From Acidobacteriota bacterium (GTDB taxonomy: Bacteria > Acidobacteriota > Terriglobia > Terriglobales > Acidobacteriaceae): a stretch of 34,415 nucleotides of DNA. Below are positions 7,664-16,237 of this stretch, piece after piece. Each line of letters starts with the position of its first letter. The stretch's first letter is position 1. The position numbers were made by a program, and so were the translations under genes. A model generated the notes under the pieces. The model was not told the origin of the DNA, did not search any database, and saw nothing but the letters and a program-made list of their open reading frames with translations. The DNA lies in assembly GCA_019241535.1 (NCBI GenBank), contig JAFAWX010000099.1, forward strand, positions 1-34,415. The letters run 5' to 3'.

Positions 7664-10300
7664 ATGCTCGATAGCAAACAAGTCAAGAACTTGGGACTAC
7701 GTTTTGCCCGTGCCCTGCAGATGACGGTCAAGACCGCAGGCGTGTTTACGATTGAACACAAAAGCTGCGAGCGCCCAGTACAGCAAAGCTTCCTGCTCTT
7801 GAACAATCTGCTGAAAGAGGTTGGGCAATTCACCTTCGGCTTCGTCGACAACCAGGTGATGCTCAACAATCTGCTTACGACCGACCCTACTGTGCGCCAT
7901 CTCGAGACCGAATTTCTCAAACGCGGGGTTGCCGGGATTACCTTTGAACCCGGCCTGACGCTCAGTCGTTACAAAAAAGTAGTGCACGTGCTCGCAGCCT
8001 CAACCGCCGTGATTGAAGCGGCGGGTGGCTTTCTGGCATTCCTCGATCAGAACGAAGTCGAGGGTGTGCGTATCCTTCCCGCCGCCAGGAATCAGAAGAA
8101 GAACGAGCAGGGAGACACGATTCTAGAAACTGATTCGGAATCCTACATACTTTCCAAGCAGAATGTCGAAGACCGGGAATCACGTGATTTCCTGGATTCG
8201 GTCGACGCTCTGCTTGAATCCGGCTGCTTCGATCCCAGTATGCGCACCGAAGTGCTGTCGAACATCGCGCTCCAGGGTGCCGAAAATCCAGGCCCGGGCT
8301 TCGGAGGCGGGTCCCCATACGGAGTTCCCATAAATTCACCGACTTTGGCGGGCATGGGACAGATGCTCGGGCCTGCAGCGGCCTTTCCGGGCTCTGATGG
8401 AGGTGGCGGAGCTCGGCGCTCGCTGCATGCGGCCGCCGGACAGGGTCCCGGCCGGGGGTCCTCAACACGAGGTCTGGCTGCGCCTCTCAGGAACCGATCG
8501 GCGGGCGTGGCCGCCGGGCCGGCGACGGGGGGATCCGCTGCGACCGGACAAGCCCGGGAGAGTGCCGGAGATCAATCGAGTGTAGGAGCCGAGGACACTG
8601 CGGGAGCAGGGGGCGCGTTCCCCATCGGACAAATTCCGGGACCCGAATGCGGCACCTTGCTCGAGCTGGTCGAAGCATCCGTGCGCCGATCGCTTGTCGA
8701 GCAAAGGGGCAACCCGGAAAAGTCTTACGCTTCTCTGGCGAGGATTTTGCGTAATACCGGGGTCGATAAGATCCTGGAGTATTTTCCCGAGGAGCGCCGG
8801 CAAGAGCTACGCACACTGACACCGGAGCAACTGGCCGCCGAGTACATCGAGGACACGGCGCTCGGACTCGCCGGCGCAAAGCTAAAGGCCGCGGGTCAGC
8901 CCAGCCAAAAGCTGGTGATAGAAGAAGAAGTTGTACACCTACTCGGGCGCAGTTTGCAGGCCACGCACATGGCCGACCGGCTGGCGCAAAAGCTGACCAA
9001 GTTCATCCAGGACTACGCGGTCCCGGCCAACATTCAGGAGAAAATCCGCGAAGAACTGCAGTGGACGGCCTTGAACAGCACCAAGAAATACGCGCGCCTG
9101 ATGGAGCTCAAGCACTACTCGAACATCGACTTTCGCCGCCTACTCGAATTCTCCAAGGAACTTGTAAACCAGCGGGACATGGACCGGGCCACGACGCTGG
9201 GCAGCCACTACTTCGAGTTCCTCGACGACCCCAAGGTGCAGATCGGAACTACCGAGCTCAGCCGCGTCCCGGAATTAATTCGCTCGATACCTCTGGCTCA
9301 GGTTGGTTTTGCACCTAAGACCGCCGAGCGGCTGGTACGAGTGCTGGTGCGGGAAGATCTTTCCGATTTTGTACATTTTCAGGCAGCCAGCGCGCTGACG
9401 GTGCTGGGACAGTCGGTTGCGATGTTTGAAAATTTTCAGGACGTGCTCTCGATTGCGCTCGCGTTAGAGAGTTCCAGCCAGCGAAACCTGGAAAAGCACA
9501 GAAACTGTTGTCTCGCCGGGCTGGCTCACCTGATTCCCGCTGCGGCGGTTGAGCGAATCATCGAGTTGTACTTGCAACAGCGAGGCGACTCCGGTTGGGC
9601 GAAGACGGCCGCCACTCTGCTTCGCTTTGCCTCTCCGGGCAGCATTGAAATGGTCTTTGCGAAGCTCGTCGGCGAGCAGCAGGCCCGCAACCGGTTGGCA
9701 CTGGTGCGTCTGGCCGGTCAGCTGGGCAAAGAAAGCCTGGATGTCGCCCGGCGCTACCTGGACGATGAACGCTGGTATGTGGTTCGCAATATCTGCAGCG
9801 TGCTGGCGGAACTCGCCGACCCCAACCTGGTTGAAGATATCGTTCCCGCTCTCGAGCACTCCGACGCCCGGGTCCAGCAGGCTGCCCTGAAAACCCTGGC
9901 GAAGAGCCGCTCCCGAAACAAGGCCTCGGTTCTGGCAGCTTCCCTGCCGAAGCTCACTCCGGATATTCTCGATGAAGCCCTCGACGAGCTGATGTTCCTG
10001 AAGGATCGCAGTGCGGTTGAAGCTCTCGAGCGCTTTGTAAGCGCCCGAGCCAGCAACGTGGCATGCCTGCGCAAGGCCGTTCAGGCGCTCGGCGCGATCA
10101 ACGACGATGCCGCCCTGCATGCCCTGGGGCGCCTGTTCCGCACCGAGGAGCTTGAACCTGGCGTCCGCCAGGCGGCGCTCAGCGCCATTTCCCGCCATCC
10201 CTCGGGTCTCGCAACCGGGCTGTTGCGCGAACTTGCTTCGAGCTGGGGGCCGCTGGCGGAAGAGGCGCGAAACGAGCTCGAAAAGCGCAAGTCCGTATAA
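7664..10300 (+). CDS. HEAT-repeat protein with long Gly/Ala-rich linker, function unknown
   Basis: An 878-aa protein with no signal peptide or membrane segment, so presumably cytoplasmic. Residues 1-~205 form an N-terminal region I do not recognise. Residues ~206-325 are a Gly/Ala/Ser/Arg-rich low-complexity linker. The remainder is alpha-helical, and from ~480 shows HEAT-like repeats (for example WYVVRNICSVLAELADPNLV, then VQQAALKTLAKSRSR, and CLRKAVQALGAINDDAAL). HEAT proteins are usually scaffolds for protein-protein contact; no catalytic motif is visible. The start has no obvious ribosome binding site, but no better in-frame start precedes it. The linker's codon-position composition differs from the rest of the gene, so paired frameshifts there are possible. 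It converges on recJ with a 22-bp gap. Confidence 0.82.
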   Translation: MLDSKQVKNLGLRFARALQMTVKTAGVFTIEHKSCERPVQQSFLLLNNLLKEVGQFTFGFVDNQVMLNNLLTTDPTVRHLETEFLKRGVAGITFEPGLTLSRYKKVVHVLAASTAVIEAAGGFLAFLDQNEVEGVRILPAARNQKKNEQGDTILETDSESYILSKQNVEDRESRDFLDSVDALLESGCFDPSMRTEVLSNIALQGAENPGPGFGGGSPYGVPINSPTLAGMGQMLGPAAAFPGSDGGGGARRSLHAAAGQGPGRGSSTRGLAAPLRNRSAGVAAGPATGGSAATGQARESAGDQSSVGAEDTAGAGGAFPIGQIPGPECGTLLELVEASVRRSLVEQRGNPEKSYASLARILRNTGVDKILEYFPEERRQELRTLTPEQLAAEYIEDTALGLAGAKLKAAGQPSQKLVIEEEVVHLLGRSLQATHMADRLAQKLTKFIQDYAVPANIQEKIREELQWTALNSTKKYARLMELKHYSNIDFRRLLEFSKELVNQRDMDRATTLGSHYFEFLDDPKVQIGTTELSRVPELIRSIPLAQVGFAPKTAERLVRVLVREDLSDFVHFQAASALTVLGQSVAMFENFQDVLSIALALESSSQRNLEKHRNCCLAGLAHLIPAAAVERIIELYLQQRGDSGWAKTAATLLRFASPGSIEMVFAKLVGEQQARNRLALVRLAGQLGKESLDVARRYLDDERWYVVRNICSVLAELADPNLVEDIVPALEHSDARVQQAALKTLAKSRSRNKASVLAASLPKLTPDILDEALDELMFLKDRSAVEALERFVSARASNVACLRKAVQALGAINDDAALHALGRLFRTEELEPGVRQAALSAISRHPSGLATGLLRELASSWGPLAEEARNELEKRKSV

Positions 10301-10322
10301 TCGAAAAAATTTAATTCTGAGC

Positions 10323-12122
10323 TCAGGTGCCGGAGCGGGCGCCCTTGGCGGCAACCGCACGTTCAAAGTCACGAACCGCAAGTTCAAGACCGCCGAATTC
10401 CGGGTGCTGGTTGCAGTCGATGGTGAAGGCTAAATTCAGGATGTCGCCGGCGAGCAGTTTTGCCTCTGCCGTGGCCTCCGCCAGCCGCCATCCCATGGCA
10501 CTATAAGTCAGCGACCGGCGCCAGCCCTGCCCGGCATTTTCTTCCGCGTCGGGCCCCAGCTTCAAGCGCACATGTCTTTGTTTCAGAAGCTTCGGGGGAG
10601 CAATCAGCCTCGCGGTTGTCCGAAACACCGGCTCGGGATTTCCCGTTCCGAAGGGCTCGAGCATTCCAATCAGGCGAAAGAGTTCGGGAGTGATCTCGGC
10701 CAGCTCCAGCTCGGCATCGATCTCGACGACGGGCTCGAAATCGACGGCAGAGAGGTGAGCCCGGGCGTATTGATCAAAACGTGCCCGCAGTTCGGGGACG
10801 CGGGCAGAAGGCAGAGAGAATCCTACGGCTTGGGCGTGCCCGCCATAACGGGTAAAGAGCTCCGAGCACGACTCGAGGGCATTCAGCAGGTGAAAGCCGG
10901 GAATCGACCTGCCCGAACCGTGCGCCTCCTCACCATCTGCGGCCACGACCAGTGTGGGGCGGCGGTAACGATCGACGATGCGCTTGGCGGTTATTCCTAT
11001 CACTCCGCGGTGCCACCCGTCGCCATCAATCACCAGGGCGAAAGCTTCTCGCAAGACCGGAAGCTCCGTGAGCCGCTGCTCGATCGCATCCAGGATTCGG
11101 CGCTCCTCTTCCTGGCGCTGGTGGTTCAGCTGGTCCAGACGCTCGGCAATTTCTTGCGCTTTGGCCGCATCCTTTACGGCGAATAAATCAATCACGTCGC
11201 GCGCGACATCCATGCGTCCGGCGGCATTGATCCGCGGCGCAATGCGGAATGCAACTTCGCCCGAGCGAAGCGGCCTGCCGGCAAGTTCGGCCACTTCGAG
11301 CAGGGCTTTGAGTCCGGGATTGACTGCCGCGCGCAGGGCGTCGAGTCCCAGGCTGGCGATCACGCGGTTTTCGCCCACCAACGGCACGGCATCGGCGACC
11401 GTCGCAATGGCGGCAATTTTCATGAACGACAGCAGCAGCTGCGATTGGTCGCGGTGAGCGAGTCTCTTCTCGAGAAGCGCCTGGGCCAACTTCAGGGCGA
11501 TGCCGGCGGCGCAGAGCGACTTGCAGGGATAGCCACAGCCGGCCTGGTTGGGATTTACCACGGCATAAGCTTGCGGCAAGCCGTCCTGGCCGGGGAGGTG
11601 ATGGTCGGTGATGATCAGGTCGACGCCCGTGCGCCGTGCGCTCTCGGCGGCGGCAAAGGCGCGAGTGCCGGCGTCAACCGTGACCACCAGGCGGATGCCG
11701 GCCGCCGCCGCCCGCTCAATTAAATCGCCACGTAAATCGTAACCTTCGCGAATACGGTGCGGTACATGGAACTCGGCCGAGCCTCCGGCCAGTTCAACCG
11801 CAGTTTTCAGGATGACTACGGCTGCGGTTCCATCCACGTCGTAATCGCCAAAAATCAAAACTCGTTCCTTGCGCTCGATGGCCATCTCGAGACGCTCGAT
11901 GGCCGCCTTTAATCCCGTCATCAGATAAGGCGAGTGGAGATGAGCGAGCGCGGGAGACAGGAATGCGCGGGCGGCTTCGGCGAAGTCGATGCCGCGCAAT
12001 ACCAGCAGCCGGGCAAGCGTTTCGGCGAGCGCCGGGTGCGCGGAAACGTAGGGGAGCGTACGAAGCTCTCCGGCAAGTGAATGAACGCGTTCGGGCGCAG
12101 CCTGTCTGAGCTTCCAGCGCAC
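10323..12122 (-). CDS. recJ: single-stranded-DNA-specific 5'-3' exonuclease RecJ
   Basis: 599 aa, normal for the family. RecJ degrades single-stranded DNA 5' to 3' in RecF-pathway recombination, mismatch repair and base excision repair. DHH-superfamily metal-binding motifs are present: FGDYDVDG (91-98), VDAGT (149-153) and the signature DHH (173-175). The DHHA1 domain follows with RYGGHAQAVGFS, and the C-terminus has the RecJ OB-fold region (EPFGTGNPEPVF). The start is GTG 12122, two bases after the TAG of the upstream gene (12125-12601), with no clear ribosome binding site, so translation is probably coupled. Alternative starts would lie inside the conserved N-terminus. Confidence 0.95.
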   Translation of the reverse strand: MRWKLRQAAPERVHSLAGELRTLPYVSAHPALAETLARLLVLRGIDFAEAARAFLSPALAHLHSPYLMTGLKAAIERLEMAIERKERVLIFGDYDVDGTAAVVILKTAVELAGGSAEFHVPHRIREGYDLRGDLIERAAAAGIRLVVTVDAGTRAFAAAESARRTGVDLIITDHHLPGQDGLPQAYAVVNPNQAGCGYPCKSLCAAGIALKLAQALLEKRLAHRDQSQLLLSFMKIAAIATVADAVPLVGENRVIASLGLDALRAAVNPGLKALLEVAELAGRPLRSGEVAFRIAPRINAAGRMDVARDVIDLFAVKDAAKAQEIAERLDQLNHQRQEEERRILDAIEQRLTELPVLREAFALVIDGDGWHRGVIGITAKRIVDRYRRPTLVVAADGEEAHGSGRSIPGFHLLNALESCSELFTRYGGHAQAVGFSLPSARVPELRARFDQYARAHLSAVDFEPVVEIDAELELAEITPELFRLIGMLEPFGTGNPEPVFRTTARLIAPPKLLKQRHVRLKLGPDAEENAGQGWRRSLTYSAMGWRLAEATAEAKLLAGDILNLAFTIDCNQHPEFGGLELAVRDFERAVAAKGARSGT

Positions 12123-12124
12123 GG

Positions 12125-12601
12125 CTAAGTGTCTTCGTCAGGTCCGGACTCGTCGATGGCCATGCCCCCAAAGTCCTCCGCTACCTCGACCAGACGCTGG
12201 TAATGGTCGTACCATTCGGTCGAGGACTCATAGAGCATCATCACTCCCTGAAAGGCAAAGCCGAGTTGCAGGAAGCCCGTCTTGCCGAGATAGGTTCGCA
12301 GCCAGCGGGCATCTTCGAGGTCGTCGTCGCTGGTAAATTCCGCATTGCTCAAGCGCTCGATCATCTCTTCGAGTTCATCGCGCTCGAGCTGCCAAGAATC
12401 CATGGTGATGAAGGGGGTGCCGGCCGCTTTGGCGAGCTCAACAAAGTCTTTCCAGCTCTCGGCGTCATCACTTGGCTTCCAGGTGACCGTCTGCACTTCT
12501 TCATGATCTACGTAACCCGGAAAGCGGCGAATACCGTGGCCCTCAATAAAAGCCACCATATCGTCCTTCAGGCTGGCGAGATCCTCGGGCAGGGCGGGCA
12601 T
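12125..12601 (-). CDS. acidic protein of unknown function upstream of recJ
   Basis: 158 aa, strongly acidic (many Asp/Glu, C-terminus ESGPDEDT), with no signal peptide or membrane helix. I do not recognise a family. Visible features are an N-terminal PEDLASLKDDMVAFIEGHG, a tryptophan-containing middle (TWKPSDDAESW) and a helical, aromatic C-terminal half (WLRTYLGKTG, STEWYDHYQRL). It sits two bases before recJ on the same strand and is almost certainly co-transcribed, so a DNA-repair link is possible but not shown. A TACAAT box lies 12 nt before the ATG, predicting a very short leader. Codon use resembles the neighbours, supporting a real gene. Confidence 0.8.
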   Translation of the reverse strand: MPALPEDLASLKDDMVAFIEGHGIRRFPGYVDHEEVQTVTWKPSDDAESWKDFVELAKAAGTPFITMDSWQLERDELEEMIERLSNAEFTSDDDLEDARWLRTYLGKTGFLQLGFAFQGVMMLYESSTEWYDHYQRLVEVAEDFGGMAIDESGPDEDT

Positions 12602-12613
12602 GATTCATCGAGC

Positions 12614-12643
12614 ATTGTATGCCAGCTCACCCGCACTCGTCAG
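12614..12643 (-). promoter_or_regulatory. candidate promoter of the 158-aa gene and recJ
   Basis: On the minus strand, -10 TACAAT (12619-12614) and a weak -35 CTGACG (12643-12638) are separated by 18 bp. Transcription would start about 5 nt before ATG 12601, leaving no room for a ribosome binding site; none is seen. Confidence 0.4.
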
Positions 12644-12724
12644 CCTGGGTAACGGCGGGAACTGCGGGCCCAAAAACAGGGAACAGGGAGCGCGCGGCTC
12701 TGTGCCGGACTGCCATGTTTGCTG

Positions 12725-12733
12725 TGCTACACT
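12725..12733 (+). promoter_or_regulatory. candidate extended -10 promoter of the DUF507 pair
   Basis: TGCTACACT is a TGn-extended -10 box with no clear -35. It would give a leader of about 22 nt before ATG 12762, and excludes the upstream in-frame start at 12600. Confidence 0.4.
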
Positions 12734-12761
12734 AACTTCACCGCAAGCGCCCTTACCGCAC

Positions 12762-13040
12762 ATGCTGCTTTCGAAAGAATATGTGAGCTATCTCGCCCGC
12801 GAAGCCGTTAAAAGACTGGCCGCCTCAGAATTTATAGAAACCACGTCACTGCCGGCAGTTAGAGACAAAGTGTATACCGCCATGCTGGATGAACTCTCGC
12901 TTGAAGACCGCATCAACGACGAAGTCCGCGTGATCCTCGAGACCTATTCGGAAGAGATGCGCAATACCGGAGCAAATTACCAGGAGATGTTCCGCAAGGT
13001 AAAAAATGAGCTGGTTCGCAAGTACAAGGCGGTTTTGTGA
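12762..13040 (+). CDS. DUF507 family protein, first of a tandem pair
   Basis: 92 aa starting MLLSKEYVSYLAREAVKRL. DUF507 proteins are ~90-aa, helix-rich proteins of unknown function found mostly in Acidobacteria, Aquificae and deltaproteobacterial lineages. The sequence is highly charged, predicted mostly helical, and ends with MFRKVKNELVRKYKAVL. The frame is open back to 12600, but the family N-terminus and the -10 box at 12725-12733 put the start at 12762. Its TGA overlaps the GTG of the next gene (GTGA, 13037-13040), so the two are translationally coupled and may form a heteromer. I infer no biochemical role. Confidence 0.88.
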   Translation: MLLSKEYVSYLAREAVKRLAASEFIETTSLPAVRDKVYTAMLDELSLEDRINDEVRVILETYSEEMRNTGANYQEMFRKVKNELVRKYKAVL

Positions 13041-13312
13041 GGATCAGCCGCGACAAGGTTAACAAAGTCGCGCACGTTGTGACCGACGCCCTCGCCGGCA
13101 TGGACGAGGTGGATTTTATCGAGGACCGCAACACCATCCGTTTGGAAGTAAGAAAGATCCTCGAAGATCTGCTGAACCAGGAAGCGAAAATTGATCAGAG
13201 CGCCCGGCAGAAAATCGAGAGCCAGAAGCGCACCATCCTCGAAGGCAGCCAGGAGTGGGACATACTCTACCGTAAGTACTACAACGAAGAAGTGAAAAAG
13301 CTGGGACTGTAG
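13037..13312 (+). CDS. DUF507 family protein, second of a tandem pair
   Basis: 91 aa starting at GTG 13037 (MRISRDKVNKVAHVVTDAL). It has the same size and fold class as the preceding DUF507 protein but a distinct sequence, with IRLEVRKILEDLL in the middle and WDILYRKYYNEEVKKLGL at the end. The 4-bp stop/start overlap indicates coupled translation and a fixed ratio of the two products. Two adjacent DUF507 genes suggest an ancient duplication followed by specialisation; function unknown. queG follows on the same strand after ~100 bp. Confidence 0.88.
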   Translation: MRISRDKVNKVAHVVTDALAGMDEVDFIEDRNTIRLEVRKILEDLLNQEAKIDQSARQKIESQKRTILEGSQEWDILYRKYYNEEVKKLGL

Positions 13313-13413
13313 GCTGACCCCCCGGATGAGGCGCTCCTTTAGGGGCTGGCTGGCGCGGTTTAATGCTGTTCTCTCCTGCCCCGAGCGAGTCAATTGAAGA
13401 GGCGGGCCATGCC

Positions 13414-14475
13414 ATGCGGCGGAATGGGAATTTATCGGAACTGATCAAGACGGCAGCCCGGAAGGCAGGCTTTGACCTGGCGGGGATCGCTCCGGCCGAC
13501 GATTTTCCCGAGTTGGCCCGCTTTCCCGAATGGATCGCCAAAGGACGCGCCGGCGATATGAAATATCTCGAATCGCGTGCCCCTTCGGGCGAGCTGCGGC
13601 GCGCGTGCCTGCGCTCGGCTTTCTCTTGGGCTCGCAGTGTGGTGGTTTGCGCCATAAACTACAACACCGCGCATCCTTATTCGACCGAGAACGGCGATGC
13701 GGATCACGGGTGGGTTTCGCGTTATGCCTGGAGCCGCGACGACTATCACCATTCCATCATGCGGCGTCTTGGCGACGTTGAAGCGCAGTTGAAGACGATC
13801 TGCGGCGCGGCCACTCAGACGCGCGCATACGTCGATACCGGGCCGATTGTTGAGCGTGTCTACGCCCGCTACGCGGGTATCGGCTGGTTGGGCAAGAACA
13901 CCTGCTTCATCAACCAGCAGATTGGCTCATGGCTGTTTCTGGGAGTGATCGTCACATCGATTGAACTCTCGCCCGATCTGCCGCAGCCGGACCGTTGTGG
14001 AACCTGCACGCGATGCCTCGAAGCCTGCCCCACGGGCGCTTTTCCCGCACCTTACGAGCTTGACTCGAACCGCTGCATCGCCTACTTGACAATCGAAAAG
14101 CGTGGCCAGATTCCGGAGGAGCTGCGACCGGGCATGGGGCGCCATGTGTTCGGCTGCGATATCTGCCAGGAGGTTTGTCCGTGGAACCGGCGGGCCCCGG
14201 TTAGCAACAAGGAGGAGTTCGAGCCGCGCGAGGGCCTAGTGAATCCTGCTCTGGCGTGGCTGGCAGAGCTTTCCCCAGAGACATTCGGCGAGAAATTCCG
14301 CCGCTCGCCGCTCAAGCGTGCCCGGCGTAACGGCTTGCGTCGAAACGCCCTGATAGCTATCGGCAACAGCGGAAATCCGAGTTTCTTGCCGGTTGTTGAA
14401 CGGGCCGCTCAGGACGAGGATCTGGTCGTAGCCGACACCGCACAGTGGGCCAGACGTCGCATTCTCGACGAGTGA
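13414..14475 (+). CDS. queG: epoxyqueuosine reductase QueG
   Basis: Catalyses the last step of queuosine biosynthesis, reduction of epoxyqueuosine to queuosine in tRNA, using cobalamin and two [4Fe-4S] clusters. Both ferredoxin-like cysteine sets are visible: CGTCTRCLEACPTGAF and CDICQEVCPWN. Also present are YVDTGPIVERVYARYAGIGWLGKNT (the conserved Asp and cobalamin region) and an N-terminal FDLAGIAPAD. ATG 13414 gives 353 aa, typical of the family, and has AAGAGG 11 nt upstream. The frame also allows ATG 13363, but a TTTAAT -10-like box overlaps that codon (13359-13364). The C-terminus (FLPVVERAAQDEDLVVADTAQWA) is HEAT-like, as in many QueG proteins. Confidence 0.94.
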   Translation: MRRNGNLSELIKTAARKAGFDLAGIAPADDFPELARFPEWIAKGRAGDMKYLESRAPSGELRRACLRSAFSWARSVVVCAINYNTAHPYSTENGDADHGWVSRYAWSRDDYHHSIMRRLGDVEAQLKTICGAATQTRAYVDTGPIVERVYARYAGIGWLGKNTCFINQQIGSWLFLGVIVTSIELSPDLPQPDRCGTCTRCLEACPTGAFPAPYELDSNRCIAYLTIEKRGQIPEELRPGMGRHVFGCDICQEVCPWNRRAPVSNKEEFEPREGLVNPALAWLAELSPETFGEKFRRSPLKRARRNGLRRNALIAIGNSGNPSFLPVVERAAQDEDLVVADTAQWARRRILDE

Positions 14476-14534
14476 TTGCTTGCGATGTGACTAAGGTTTG
14501 ACATTCGAAAATGCTGGCGAGCGGCGGCCCAAGC

Positions 14535-14540
14535 TATAAT
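14535..14540 (+). promoter_or_regulatory. candidate -10 promoter of the aminotransferase gene
   Basis: A perfect TATAAT. A TTGACA at 14498-14503 is 31 bp away, too far to be its -35. Transcription from about 14547 gives a ~20-nt leader carrying AGGAG before ATG 14567 and rules out the in-frame ATG at 14543. Confidence 0.45.
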
Positions 14541-14566
14541 CAATGCAGGCCTCACCAGGAGCGTTC

Positions 14567-15511
14567 ATGGCTCTCGAGAAAACCGATAGAGTCTGGCACA
14601 ACGGGAAACTGATCCGCTGGGAAGACGCGACCGTTCACGTCATGTCCCACGTGATTCACTACGGTTCCTCGATTTTTGAAGGTGTTCGTTGCTACAACCC
14701 GCCCTCGGGCCCGGCGCTGTTCCGGGCCGATGACCACATTGAGCGCTTAATCGACTCCGCAAAGATTTACCGCATGGAGGTCGGATTCAGCCGCGAGGAA
14801 CTGACTTGCGCCATGGTCGACCTCGTAAGTACCAACGGCGTCTGGCCATGCTATTTGCGTCCGGTGGTGTTTCGGGGTTATGGAGATGCGGGAGTGTCTC
14901 CGGAAAATTGTCCGGTCGAGGTATACATCTGCAACTATCCCTGGGGTAAGTATCTGACCCAGGATGATTCCGGCGTGGATGCTTGTGTCTCCTCCTGGAC
15001 CCGGATCGCGCCTAACACCCTCCCGGCTCTGGCGAAATCAGGCGCAAACTATATGAATTCGCAGCTTATCCGCATGGAAGCGACCACCAACGGCTATGCC
15101 GAAGGGATTGCGCTCGACGTCCACGGCTATGTGAGCGAAGGCTCGGGAGAAAACGTTTTTATCGTTCGCCACGGGGTACTGCAGACGGCCCCTTTGGGCA
15201 ACTCCGTATTGCCAGGAATCACTCGCGATTCGGTACTAAAGCTGGCGCGCGACCTCGGCATCCCCGTCGTCGAAGCCGGCGTGCCCCGGGAACTCCTCTA
15301 CATCGCCGATGAGGCGTTTTTTACCGGCACGGCGGCTGAGATTACCCCTATCCGCTCGATCGACCGCATTCCAGTCGGCGATGGAACGGTTGGTCCCCTC
15401 ACCAGCCTTCTGCAACGGGAATTCTTTGGCATCGTGCGGGGAGAAAAGCCGGACCGCTTCCACTGGCTGACCCAGGTGCCGGTTAGAAGCAAGCAGCCGG
15501 TCGGCGTCTAG
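14567..15511 (+). CDS. ilvE: branched-chain amino acid aminotransferase (class IV, PLP)
   Basis: A 314-aa fold-type IV PLP aminotransferase catalysing the last, reversible step of Val, Leu and Ile synthesis with glutamate/2-oxoglutarate. Recognisable segments are MSHVIHYGSSIFEGVRCY (substrate-binding N-domain), LAKSGANYMNSQL (PLP Schiff-base Lys region), EGSGENVFIV (PLP-pyridine Glu region), LPGITRDSVLKLARDLGI and EAFFTGTAAEITPI. Length and motifs fit IlvE rather than D-alanine aminotransferase or aminodeoxychorismate lyase. ATG 14567 has AGGAG 7 nt upstream and follows a TATAAT box. It appears monocistronic; the cupin gene downstream has its own promoter-like box. Confidence 0.94.
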   Translation: MALEKTDRVWHNGKLIRWEDATVHVMSHVIHYGSSIFEGVRCYNPPSGPALFRADDHIERLIDSAKIYRMEVGFSREELTCAMVDLVSTNGVWPCYLRPVVFRGYGDAGVSPENCPVEVYICNYPWGKYLTQDDSGVDACVSSWTRIAPNTLPALAKSGANYMNSQLIRMEATTNGYAEGIALDVHGYVSEGSGENVFIVRHGVLQTAPLGNSVLPGITRDSVLKLARDLGIPVVEAGVPRELLYIADEAFFTGTAAEITPIRSIDRIPVGDGTVGPLTSLLQREFFGIVRGEKPDRFHWLTQVPVRSKQPVGV

Positions 15512-15597
15512 TCCGGCAGCGGGCCGCAAGGCTTCCTCCTAATCCCGGCCTGACTGACTGGACTGACTGCCTACGCCTTCTTTCCTTTGCCTTCGGC

Positions 15598-15606
15598 TGG
15601 TATACT
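15598..15606 (+). promoter_or_regulatory. candidate extended -10 promoter of the cupin gene
   Basis: TGGTATACT is a TGn-extended -10 box without a good -35. It predicts a ~25-nt leader including AGGAG before ATG 15638 and argues against the in-frame start at 15587. Confidence 0.4.
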
Positions 15607-15637
15607 CCCGTACGCGATTTCCGCTCAGGAGAACCTC

Positions 15638-16159
15638 ATGCGCTTTCCGACGTGCTGTCTCCTCTTCCCTCTGTTTGTCCTTGGACCCGGGCTTCGGTTC
15701 CTTGGTGCCGAAGATGCGAAAGTGGTCTACTCAGCTAGCGCCAATGCCAAGTTTGTGAACTTCCCCGGGGTTCCCAACTGCATGACGGGTGCCGTCCAAA
15801 ATGGCGATCCCTCGAAAGGGCCATCGGTCATGCTGGCGAAGGCTGGGGCCGGCTGTAAGGTCCCCTGGCACTGGCACACTCCTACGGAACAACTCATGAT
15901 GGTTTCCGGGAGCGGCAAAGGAGAAATGAAGGACGGGTCGCCGGTCCTGTTGCATGCCGGCGATTACTTGAGCCTTCCCGCAAAGGGAGTTCATCAGTTC
16001 ACTTGTCTTCGCGCCTGCACTTTCTTCCTCTCAAGCGATGCCACCTTTGACCTGCACTACGTGGATGGGAGCGGCAAGGAGATTTCGCCCGAGGAGGCGC
16101 TCAAGGGTCAGGAACGGGCGCGAACGTCACCCAAGCAGACTGCCAAGGAGCCAAAATGA
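15638..16159 (+). CDS. exported cupin-domain protein
   Basis: 173 aa. AGGAG lies 7 nt before ATG 15638. Residues 1-~24 (MRFPTCCLLFPLFVLGPG...) are a signal peptide, so the product is probably periplasmic. The cupin barrel shows the first metal motif WHWHTPTEQLMMVSGSGKGE (two His, a Glu) and the second motif AGDYLSLPAKGVHQF (His), consistent with a bound metal ion. The C-terminal tail is Lys/Glu-rich and probably disordered. Periplasmic small cupins have varied or unknown roles, so no substrate is inferred. The STAS-like gene follows after 78 bp on the same strand. Confidence 0.85.
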   Translation: MRFPTCCLLFPLFVLGPGLRFLGAEDAKVVYSASANAKFVNFPGVPNCMTGAVQNGDPSKGPSVMLAKAGAGCKVPWHWHTPTEQLMMVSGSGKGEMKDGSPVLLHAGDYLSLPAKGVHQFTCLRACTFFLSSDATFDLHYVDGSGKEISPEEALKGQERARTSPKQTAKEPK

Positions 16160-16237
16160 CGTCTCATTGAGGTCACGTCGCCTGCGACCGGGTCCGGCGG
16201 TTTTTCTTCGCGCCCCTTCGTCCCGCAGGAGGTTGAA

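Noticed and set aside
10317-10326. CTGAGCTCAG palindrome at the recJ stop as a terminator
   Set aside because: Too short, self-complementary without a loop, and no T-run for either converging gene.
9464-10387. 307-aa minus-strand ORF opposite the HEAT-repeat gene and overlapping recJ
   Set aside because: Antisense shadow; it overlaps the 3' end of recJ and shows no family features.
14498-14540. TTGACA plus TATAAT as one sigma-70 promoter
   Set aside because: The spacer is 31 bp, far from the usual 16-18; only the TATAAT is kept.
15551-15569. TGACTGACTGGACTGACTG short repeat as a functional element
   Set aside because: A short imperfect repeat without dyad symmetry or position suggesting regulation; likely chance.
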